NCBI GenBank assembly: GCA_963970005.1
Contig: CAXAMN010005236.1
Coordinates: 138,438-202,437 of the forward strand
DNA: 64,000 bases
Source: Durusdinium trenchii
Lineage: Eukaryota > Sar > Dinophyceae > Suessiales > Symbiodiniaceae
Reading direction: 5' to 3'
A model generated the notes under the pieces. The model made no database searches. It had not been told where the DNA came from and saw nothing but the letters and a program-made list of their open reading frames with translations. Made by a program: the position numbers and the translations under genes. Positions 23,401-32,790 of this stretch are shown here, one piece after another; position 1 is the first letter of the stretch; each line of letters begins with the position of its first letter.

Positions 23401-23903
23401 TTGACCGCAACGGTCCACTGACTTACGTGGAAAAAGTCTGTGAAACACACATCCATCTCAGAAACCTCCCACATGGCGTTTCGTTTCACGAGTTCGCTCA
23501 AATATTCGAGATCTTCAACGAGAGTGCTGAGCCGGCGCATTCCATCGGCCCAGGTGGTTCAAAGCCTCTGCAACTCTGCTGCTCCACTCCATAGACGGCA
23601 TGCTGGCCAAGGGAAAGACGCTGTTTCGCATAGCTCGCTCATCCATGGCCAAGGTGGAGCGAATCTCATTGTCCTTCTTCACAAAAGCCGCCGCATAGTA
23701 TTGCACTTTGAAAAATCTTCAACCTCCCCACACACATCTCGCGGTCCCCGATCCGCCCCTCTCGGCCCTTCCACTATGTGGGGTACAGGAGGGTATGACT
23801 ATAGCACAAAAACTGTGTGAAAAGAAAACGCGCAGACCACGACTCAATGAACCAGGATGGAGCGCAGGTCATGAGTAAAAAGTGAATTAGCGGCGAGATG
23901 CAT

Positions 23904-25160
23904 TCAATCAAGAGCCAATTCGTCAAGCGACTTCTTAAGTCTAATGAATTTGCGGACTTTCTGGTATACGTTTCTTCGAACATGAAGTGCCGGTTTATTT
24001 GGAATCTCTGGAAAAGCGGAAGCGTAGTCACTGCATACCGGGAAAGGCAGTCGAACATTCATGGGATAGGGTTGCTCAGGAAGGGCTGAATATTCAGGAA
24101 GAAGTTTAATAGCAACAGCTGAATTAGGCATGGCGGGTCGAGCAGCCATACCCCCAGCCAAGGTTCGATGGAAGCCCATGCGAACTAGAGACGAAGCGCA
24201 AGTTTTCTTGTAGCGTGGAAACAAATGACATTGCCTTGTACCTTCAAGATATCTAATGATGCCCCGCAAAGTAGAGGCCTGATGGCACAAAGCGCGGGCG
24301 GATTTTGGCTGAATCAAGGCTTCCGGTGAATCAAATGCGTATGGTTTGAGTATCTTTTCCTTAGGGTCAAAGATCCACAGCGGAAGTCCATGGCCTGAAA
24401 AGAGGACGAAATGAACAGCTAGAGAAGTATTCGGACACCCATTCAATGGCTCCCAGCTCGCCCCGGTTAGTTGATTGTGTGCCTGACACATGCGAACCTT
24501 GAATGACAACAAAATCATCCACAGAAGGATCCTCTGGTGTTGTAGACACATGTTGTACAACAGCCCAAGATGCACGGCAGCAATTTAAGTCCTTTGGACG
24601 ATCACACGAGCCATCAGTGTATAGACGGAAGTGTGAACTGAACAGTCAACCAGTGGAGGGTGATCCAGAAAAGGCCCCGCCCGATGCAGCTTGAAACGGT
24701 TATACACGATCTGCTGAGAGTGTGTTGTCGCAAGCGGGAACCATAAAAGATTGTGATGGGCATGCCAAGCTGCAATGGCTTCTTGGTGGTTATTGCGAAC
24801 ATGCAGAAAATTCGGGCAATGTAGCAAACGATGTGCGTGCGTATCATCTTGGCCGCAGAATGGGCGCGCAAGTTCTCGTGTACTATCCCACTTATGCTTA
24901 ATGGCTCCTGTTTGAAAACCTCCCGTGAGATCGAGTGCGATGAGGCGCAGGGAAGTCGGAGAGAGACTTCTCAGAGTCTTGTGTTGGATGTAAGCATCAA
25001 AGGGGACATCAATGACTCCTTTGCGGTGACTAATCTGAGACCAGACAAATGTGGACCAGGCCTGACTCAGAATATGTCGGATTTCACGAGTCGATTGCCC
25101 TTTTGCAGGAGGCTTCCAAAAATCAGCATTCAGTCCCAGCACGAGGTCCTGTTCAGCCAT
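23904..25160 (-). mobile_element. LINE-A, 3' part of a non-LTR retrotransposon
   Basis: Minus-strand frame 25160-24585 (191 codons) carries the post-RT region with a CCHH-type finger: ARPFCGQDDTHAHRLLHCP then VRNNH. It continues into HSQQIVYNRFKLHRAGPFL. RNase H-like sequence follows in other frames (STNRGELGAIEWVSEYF, 24549-24367). An extra conserved C-terminal domain follows (frame 24575-23904: RMGFHRTLAGGMAARPAMP, YSALPEQPYPMNVRLPFP). LINE-B at 30-33 kb has the same three parts in the same order, so this is one family. RT proper is absent upstream; the copy is 5'-truncated or rearranged. Confidence 0.75.
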
Positions 25161-25169
25161 CTGGCGAAT

Positions 25170-26090
25170 TTCGCTCTCCAGTGTCTTCGTCCCAAGACTG
25201 TCGCCTCAAGTCCTCATCTGGCGATACAGCCTCACTCTGTATGTACCAGGAAGCTCTCCCTACCACTATCGGAGAACTCCCGTTTGTGCTCCTTCTTGCG
25301 TTGCAGCCACTACTTCTTCGGCTCCTCTTTCTTCTCCTTCTTACCCTTGCCTTTGTCTTTTCCTCGACCTCCTTTGTCCCTGTCTTTGTCGTTGTTCTTG
25401 AACTTTCCCTTCTCTCCATCCTTCCCCGCCGCGCGGTGGAAGACCTTGTACTCCTCGTTCTCATACCACCCGGCGTGCCAGATCTCTCTCGATGGGGCGG
25501 GACTAACCGCAAAACATCGCGAACTCCACGTCCGACCGCTTCGAGAGTCTTCATTCGTTGGCAGGCTAGGTCTGCTCTGCGCTTGCAATCTTCCCGGCCA
25601 AAAATAGGTCGAGTAAAATGGGCCGTGGTCAGACATTGCCTGGCATATTGTGCCATCAGGGGCGGCGCGCTGGACAGCCGAGCTGAAGGGTGCTGCTGCT
25701 GCTCGATTCCTCGCTCCCGGACGAGGACGCTTTTTGTTTCGCCCCCTCTCTGTGGTCTTGCGGGCTCTTTTGCGAATGGCCCAGGGTGCTTCTTGCGCCC
25801 AGGCTCAACTACTCCCTTGTTGCCTCGGCCGGACTTTCGCTCCTGGAACTTTCCCCGGACCGCGTGGCAAAGGGTCTCAGGTCCTCTTGCTTCTTCGGAG
25901 AGCGGGGTATATACTCCTCAGCTCGACGACGGCGGTGATGTCGATCACGATCCTTGTTCTTTTCCGCTGGAGCTCCACTGGCACGGCTCTGTCTCTTGGA
26001 CGCCGCGCCTGATGCAGCCTTCGGGCGCTGCCTCTGCCCACCAGCAGCCGCACCAGCCACTCCTAAGCCCCCAGGAGTGCTAACAGTCTA
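25170..26090 (-). other. Lys/Arg-rich open frames, unassigned
   Basis: Overlapping frames on both strands are open here (25049-26083 plus is 344 codons) because of GC-rich, low-complexity sequence. On the minus strand one frame reads REIWHAGWYENEEYKVFHRA followed by a Lys/Asp-rich tail (KDKGKGKKEKKEEPKK). That could be a gag/ORF1-like nucleic-acid-binding protein of an adjacent element. No domain is certain. Confidence 0.3.
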
Positions 26091-26099
26091 ACATCACCA

Positions 26100-27640
26100 C
26101 CTCCTTCATGAAGATAATGGGAGGCCTCCAACAAGGAGATGTATGTAGAGCCCAGAATCGGTGCGAAGAGGATATCCCAAACCTTGGACAAGACACGGCA
26201 ACAGTTGCAGCCGCACCGTCCCGGGTCGTGGCCCATCAGCCCTCCGCTGTGAGCCGAGATGCGCTAGCATCGATCGAAATCACTGCAACGACTCATTTTT
26301 TAAATACGGGCCGATTGACATACATACATACACACACACATAGATTTCAACATCACGAGATCTGGAGAGGCGTGTCTTGTGTGTTCTTCAGGCTGCAGCG
26401 GCTTGGCAGCGGTGAGCCAGCATATCAGGCAAAAGGCAGTGATGACCTGATCACTGGTTCAAGCGACGTTATATAAAAAGTACATCTCCGTAGTGATCCA
26501 ACCCACCCTCTTACTGCGGAGGCAGACAAAGGAGAACAACATACTGCAAAACAAACGCCCCCACATACTGCAAACATTTTTGAAACGATCCGAAGAGTAT
26601 TTAGTGCCTCCACAGGATGGAGCTGCTGGAAAGAAGCATTTGACAAGGAAATGCAAAAAAGAACAGGGTCCTGACCAATCTTACCTTATGAGAGCACGTG
26701 AGAGCTAGCCAATCGTTTCGAAACATCCAAATCTATATCGTCATTTATTTATATTGTCAAACATAATTGACAACTGTGCACGTCCAACTATTTGGCCAAT
26801 GCCCCAAAACTGCCGAAGGCATGAGCCAACAATGAGACAGTGTGAGCAAAAGGTTTTGAGCAGTCCGGATTTGAAAAGAACGGGAAAGTAAATTGGCAGG
26901 AGCATACGTTGGTGAACTAAAGGTGGTGAAGAAGCGAACGAGGAAGATATTCTGGGTCCCAAAAATGGCCGTGCTTGAAGAACTGCCAAAAAAGGCGGGT
27001 AGGATTGCATGAAAAAGTTGGGCCAAATCAATAGCTGTGCATGCGGAATGCGTGTCTGGATGCGTCTAGATTTTTCGGAGTCGAACGCGAAAATGCGAAA
27101 ATTGCCATAGCGGTGGGGCGTAATTACTTCTGCAAAAAAGTGAACATGTAAGAAACGGTTGGTTGGTCTTGGGTTTTCCCGAAACTGGGCAAACACGAAA
27201 ATACACGAACATATGCGAAAACGCAATAGTAGCGAAAAAAAACATGCAAAAACAAATTTATAATTTTATTGTTTCCTTGTCTTCTGAAAAGTGCGATCTC
27301 TAGATACGTGTTCTGTATAATATATATATAATATATATATATATACTCGGTTGTGTTGTTGCGATTTGCACTTGGTAGCCGTCGCACAAGTGGTATCAGC
27401 TATCAGCTATCAGGTAAATCTATCATCTGCGGCTCAACTATCCAGCGATATTTCCTGGAGTTGAGTTGAGTACTTTAAAGACACGTGTTGGTCGTGTACA
27501 AGTTTAGTTACTGCCGAAGAAAGCAACAGCTCGGACAACGATTTCCGTTACAAGTGGCTTTGCTTCCATGCAGGATCTTCTTGGAGCGCAGGGGACCAAC
27601 CGTGTAGGAACAAAACAGCTAGCCATGAGGATCATGGGAG
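26100..27640. other. No recognised gene
   Basis: AT-rich on the right, with (CA)n at about 26327-26340, (TA)n at 27318-27345 and CGAAAA-type short repeats around 27080-27240. Nothing coding supported. Confidence 0.4.
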
Positions 27641-27689
27641 GGCATCTCGTAGCAAGAACAACATGCACGCTGAAATTGAAGCGTCCAGT

Positions 27690-27880
27690 TTTGGTAGCTC
27701 AGCCAGTTCCCTCGCCACAGGGGCGCCTGAAGGTGACTCCATGTCCGTTTGTGCCATGCTGGCTATTGCTGCTACGTTCTTTAAACGGATGTCTAACATA
27801 CGGATCACCCCCTTCACATATGCAGATAATTGGACCTTTATGTCTCAGGACAAACGCTCTTTTCCCGAATGCGTAGCGAA
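27690..27880 (+). pseudogene. LINE-B reverse transcriptase palm fragment
   Basis: The frame starting at 27663 includes ATGAPEGDSMSVCAMLAIA (RT motif B) and ITPFTYADNWTFMSQDKRSF. YADN replaces the usual YADD at the catalytic motif C. My impression, not a checked comparison, is that YADN also occurs in other dinoflagellate LINEs, so it need not be a mutation of this copy. Confidence 0.65.
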
Positions 27881-28049
27881 GGGTTCTCGTTTAACTCTTG
27901 GGGGTCTGGGGGTAGAGCCTTGTTCGCGATCCGTTGTTTCTACGCCCGCAACCGTCCGCAACCGTTCGCGGTAGAGCGCTAAGGCGCTGCCATTGGGGGA
28001 AGCTTTTGCAAGTGACTATTCATGGATGTGTCACGTGTCAGTTTGCGCC

Positions 28050-28645
28050 GCTATTCCATTGTGATTTGCATGAAAAAGATATGTCGCGCAAGTGAGATCT
28101 GCAGATTGCTGCGCAGTTCCATTGGGATTAGCGTTTGGAGAGTCGTGTTTTTGGGGTGTTGGATGTGGCCGTGCCATTGGGATTTGCGTTTTCGGGTGTG
28201 GCGTCGAAGCTCTGTTTTTGTGACAAGTCTCAGCTGAAATGCCGATTTTGGTGGATGGGAGTATGCTCAGAACGGGTCGAAATCATTCCAAACGTGTGGT
28301 GTGGTGCAAATTTTGTTGAAGCTCACATGAGATGATATGGCGCAGTCCTTTGCACGGCTTTTGATGTGTGGAAGTGCGATTCTTGTGGTAGGCGCAGGAA
28401 ATCGTGAGGTTGCGAGGTGTGACGGAGGTGACCTGTCGTGGCAGGCGCAGTACTTTGTGCGCGTTAGACGTGTGGATGCGGAAAGATTCGTGGCAGCCGC
28501 AGGGAATCGTGAGGGGGTGGTAGAGGTGAATGTCGCTGTCACATTGGGATTGGCGTGTGAACGGGTGTTGTTTGGAGGGGCTGGACTCGCGAAACTGCTT
28601 GGCAGGGCTGCGTGATGTGTGTGCTCCGATGGGTGTTGCCGCTGG
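28050..28645. repeat. Degenerate repeat field left of the satellites
   Basis: The phrase CATTGGGATTNGCGT recurs loosely at about 28056, 28118, 28172 and 28539. Long frames on both strands in this stretch have no recognisable protein content and follow the repeat structure. Confidence 0.5.
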
Positions 28646-28933
28646 ACTTTTGGAGGAAGTCTCGTACGAAATCCTCGTTTTGCAAACACGAACCACGTGA
28701 GTTTTGGAGGAAGTCTCGTACGAAACGCTCGTTTTGGAGACTTGACGTGTGACTTTTGGAGGAAGTCTCGTACGAAACGCTCGTTTTGGAAACTTGACGT
28801 GTGACTTTTGGAGGAAGTCTCGTACGAAACGCTCGTTTTTGAAGCTTGACGCGTGACTTTTGGAGGAAGTCTCGTACGAAACGCTCGTCTTGCAGCCTCA
28901 CAGCGTGACTTTTGGAGGAAGTCTCGTACAAAG
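28646..28933 (+). repeat. 52-bp tandem repeat, six copies
   Basis: The phrase GGAGGAAGTCTCGTAC starts at 28652, 28706, 28758, 28810, 28862 and 28914, a period of 54 then 52 bp. Units read TTTTGGAGGAAGTCTCGTAC then GAAACGCTCGTTTTG with small changes. The last unit runs directly into the 13-bp satellite. Confidence 0.9.
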
Positions 28934-30277
28934 AGTGTGCCCTACAGGAGTGTCCCACAAGAGTGTCCTACAAGAGTGTCCCACAAGAGTATCCTACAAG
29001 AAAGAGTATCCCTCAAGAGTGTCCTACAAGAGTGTCCCACAAGAGTGTCCCACAAGAGTGNNNNNNNNNNAGTGTCCTACAAGAGTGTCCCACAAGAGTG
29101 TCCCACAAGAGTGTCCTGTAAGAGTGTTCCACAAGAGTGGCCTACAAGAGTGACCCACAAGAGTTTCCGACAAGAGTGTCCCACAAGAGTGTCCCACAAG
29201 AGTGTCCCACAAGAGTGTCCTACAAGAGTGTCCCACAAGAGTGACCCACAGGAGTTTCCTACCAGAGTGTCCCACAAGAGTGTCCCACAAGAGTGTCCCA
29301 CAAGTGTCCCAAAAGAGTGTCCCACAAGAGTGTCCTACAAGAGTGTCCCACAAGAGTGTCCCATAAGAGTGTCCCACAAGAGTGTCCTACAAGAGTCCCA
29401 CAAGAGTTTCCTACAAGAGTGTCCCAAATGACCCAACAGAGTGTCCTGCAAGAGTGTCTCACAAGAGTGTCCCAGAAGAGTGACCCACAAGAGTGTCCTA
29501 TAAGAGTGTCCCACAAGAGTGTCCTACAAGGGTGTCCCACAAGAGTGTCCCACAAGAGTGTCCCACAGAGTGTCCCACAAGAGTGTCCTACAAGAGTGTC
29601 CCACAAGAGTTTCCTACAAGAGTGACCCACAAGAGTGTCCTACAAGAGTGTCCTACAAGAGTGTCCCACAAGAGTGTCCCACAAGAGTGTCCTATAAGAG
29701 TGTCCCACAAGAGAGTCCCAAAACAATGCCCCGCAAGAGTGTCCTACAAGAGTGTCCCACAAGAGTGTCCTACAAGAGTGTCCCGCAAGAGTGTCCTACA
29801 AGAGTGTCCCACAAGAGTGTCCCACAAGAGTGTCCTGCAAGAGTGACCCACAAGAGTGTCCTACAAGAGTGACCCACAAGAGTTTCCTACTAGAGTGTCC
29901 CACAGGAGTGTCCCACAAGAGTGTCCCACAAGAGTGTCCTACAAGATTGTCCCACAAGAGTGACCCACGAGAGTTTCCTACCAGAGTGTCCCACAAGAGT
30001 GTCCTACAAGAGTGTCCCACAAGGGTGTCCCATAAGAGTGTCCCACAAGAGTGTCCTACAAGAGTGTCCCACAAGAGTGTCCCATAAGAGTGTCCCACAA
30101 GAGTGTCCTACAGGAGTTTCCCACAAGAGTTTCCTACAAGAGTGTCCCAAATGACCCACAAGAGTGTCCTACAAGAGTGTCTCACAAGAGTGTCACAGAA
30201 GAGTGACCCACAAGAGTGTCCTACAAGAGTGTCCCAGAAGAGTGTGCCACAAGAGCATCCTACAAGAGTGTCATTTG
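28934..30277 (+). repeat. 13-bp minisatellite array, about 100 copies
   Basis: Tandem 13-bp units with two main forms, GTCCCACAAGAGT and GTCCTACAAGAGT, plus rarer GACCC-, TTTCC- and GTCTC- variants. The array is about 1.34 kb with occasional units of other length. Because 13 is not a multiple of 3 and the unit has no stop in any frame, all six frames stay open, creating many false ORFs of 80-190 codons. A larger repeat of about 720 bp is visible (see findings). The true copy number is uncertain because of the N gap. Confidence 0.95.
29061..29070. other. Assembly gap (10 N)
   Basis: Ten N within the 13-bp satellite, so the array length in the assembly is not reliable. Confidence 0.99.
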
Positions 30278-30345
30278 GACATATGTAGTTTTTTCGAACG
30301 TGTTTGCATTCGGGTTCGTGGGTTCCATCTTGTTTTTCGTGCATT

Positions 30346-32770
30346 CATTGACACACTTAATTTTGCACAGGCTATTCGTATGAAAAGTGATATTCGTAAG
30401 TCCTGGGATGGGGAACACATGAAGATATGCGCAAAATATGGACATAGACACACATTTTCTTCCTGACTGGTGATGTTGACATAGATGTTAAATTAGCTTC
30501 AAAGGATTTGGGTTGTATGCTTCAGTATTCCAAATATTCCAAAAGAACATTCTTGGGCTGCCTGAAAGATCGAAAACGACGCCTTTTTCGATTGCAAAAA
30601 ACGGATCTATCTCTACAAGACAAAGCTTCAAAGATTCAGACCTCAGTATGGCCTCTCGCCTTTTACGGTGCAGAAAGCCAGGTTGGAGAGTCCCATTTTG
30701 TGCAACTTAGACGCATGGCCACTGATGCATCAATCGGAAAGCGCAAATACGCTTCCCCTTCCTTGCCATGCCATATCTCTCCGATCGGGTCATGGATCCA
30801 TCGCTGTACGTTTTTGTTTCTGGCTTATGTGCCGTCCGACAACTTTTTCATACCAACACCGAGCAAATACTCTTTGGACGGAGGTTCTTAAAGCCTTACC
30901 ACCTCGTGGCCCATGTAATGTAGTGCATTGGCTACCTACATGGCTAAATTGCGATGGGCACCACTCCTGGGTGGGCTGGTTGATATGCCTAGTGGACACC
31001 AAATTGATCTTACCTGTCCACATGACGCGTCGATTAGCATGGTCGCACTATGTCCACGGACAAGTATGCCACCATAAGGGCATTGCTGCTATGCCGGTCG
31101 CTACCTGTACCCAGATCAACATTTTTACTCAATTGACAGACCGAGAACAAAAGTTGATCTCACTCTATATCACCGCTGCCGTGAAAGCTACTTGGGACAA
31201 CACCCAATCTGTCGAATGCCCCTACTGTAGTCAAACTGATACGCACTTGCATCGGTTATTATACTGCCCTGAGTTCGCACATGTCCGTGACAAACACACA
31301 GGGCCGTAGAAATATTGACAAAGCATCAGCATCTGGCCTGGTTGCCCCTTACAACACTTCATTCCCAACAAATCGTTTATAATAGATTGAAACTGTCGAG
31401 AGCGGGACCATTCCTACAGCCTCCGTATCAGAACGCTGCTAGACGGGAAAACATATTCACGGATGGCACTTGTGATTTTCCAAAAGAACAAAACTCTTGC
31501 AAGGCTGCTTGGGCAGCAGGGTGCAGGACAACTCTCATGATCCGTGATTCAATGAATGTGAAGTCGTGCAGGTCTCACATGTTAAAGGGGGTCAGCCGAT
31601 CAATCGAGGTGAGATTGAATCTGTAGCATGGGTATCAGAGTTTTACGCTCGTCAGATTCCACGACCCTTGGTAGTAGACATCTATACTGATTCGAGTTTT
31701 GTTGTCAAGGTTGTTGCCTCACTTCAAGCACGGCTACTGGATCCACGGACGTATAATCCGGCCCATTATGATTTAATCTCTCGTCTGTGTATATATATAT
31801 ATATATGCGTCTTGGGATTCAAGATGTTTTTGGCCAGTTAAAGTATCACACCGTGCGCTTTCTGATGCCTTAGATCCTGATGACTTGTATTGTATTTTAG
31901 GGAACACCCTTGCTGATGAAACTGCCACAATCATAAACAAAAAAGGATATTGTCCCATTTAAGGTGGCCGCGGATGCGAATCGTCTTCACAGTGCTCGCC
32001 AAATGGAAGAATTTTTCTGGTCTATAAATATCTCGCTGATTTGAATCATCTTCACTCAAGCCTAAAAGTTGAAAAGGAGCAACGCAATGCAGATGTTGAA
32101 AACAATCAAGAATCAAGGATGTGATGAGATATCACATTTGCAAGAGACCTTGTGTGCGTGGCAGTGTACTGGACGTTTTTGAACCTTTTCTGGTGAACTT
32201 CATAATGTCATTGCACATGCCTGTGCCTCTGGGGCATAAATTGCCTGGTGTTTATGGTCCTTTTTCCAACATTTAACATGGAGGCACCCGGAATTACCAC
32301 CGGATAAAGCCGACTGTGAGGTCACATGGTATGAGTTGGTTGTCCACTTTACCCTTTTTGTAGGCCGATGCCTTCCAATTTGGATTAGAGTTAAGGATAA
32401 CCAACCTGCACACCCATTCGATTTCTTCTCTCCAGAAGTTGCACTGCAGAAACCAGAGGTCGAAAGCCTCTGGCATCAGGCACAAATTTTCGTAGCATAG
32501 TTAAGTACCTGGGTAAAAAGTATCTCTATCCGCGGTATTTCAAAAAAAGAACATCCGGAGCATCTACAATGATCTGGTAAGGAATGGATTTCACCGGAGT
32601 CTTATTAGGCGGCATTGCTGCTCGCCCTACTTTGCCACAAGACTCAAGCCATACAAATTTTGAAGGACTATGCAGCCTTGCCAGGACAGCCATACCCCCT
32701 TTATGTGCGAGTTCCTTTTGAACCTAAGTTGGACAGCCCCAGACGATATTCCTTTTCCTAAACGCCATAA
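30346..32770 (+). pseudogene. LINE-B RT thumb, finger, RNase H and C-terminal domain
   Basis: Successive plus-strand frames (30508-30891, 30668-31309, 31315-31626, 31566-31841 and pieces to 32760) encode the 3' half of a LINE ORF2. HSQQIVYNRLKLSRAGPFL matches LINE-A (HSQQIVYNRFKLHRAGPFL) almost exactly. RNase H aspartates are seen in FTDGT and YTDSS and the Glu in GEIES. A (TA)n tract at about 31792-31806 interrupts the region after RNase H. Not functional. Confidence 0.75.
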
Positions 32771-32790
32771 TCTCGACCGACGTGCGGAAA

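Larger units (their letters stand above)
27660..32790 (+). mobile_element. LINE-B, non-LTR retrotransposon split by satellite DNA
   Basis: The RT palm is at 27690-27880 (PEGDSMSVCAM = motif B, TYADNW = motif C with N in place of the second D). The RT continuation resumes at 30346 (TLNFAQAIRMKSDIRKSWDG). Next come the thumb (QTSVWPLAFYGAE, about 30635-30675), the Cys/His finger (VECPYCSQTDTHLHRLLYC, 31213-31270), RNase H (FTDGT about 31456; GEIESVAWVSEF; DIYTDSSFVVKVV) and the family C-terminal domain (DYAALPGQPYPLYVRVPFEP, about 32665-32725). Frameshifts and stops occur throughout. The palm and continuation join without loss if the 27.9-30.35 kb block is removed. Confidence 0.75.

Noticed and set aside
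25049-26083. 344-codon plus-strand ORF
   Set aside because: Composition is low-complexity (Leu/Phe/Arg/Ser-rich) in GC-rich DNA, all frames are relatively open here, and no domain was recognised.
28853-30154. Long ORFs of 77-192 codons on both strands within the satellite
   Set aside because: They exist because the 13-bp unit has no stop in any frame; they are not evidence of genes.
28934-30277. CRISPR array
   Set aside because: Units are contiguous 13-mers without unique spacers, and no cas-like genes are nearby; this is a minisatellite in a eukaryotic context.
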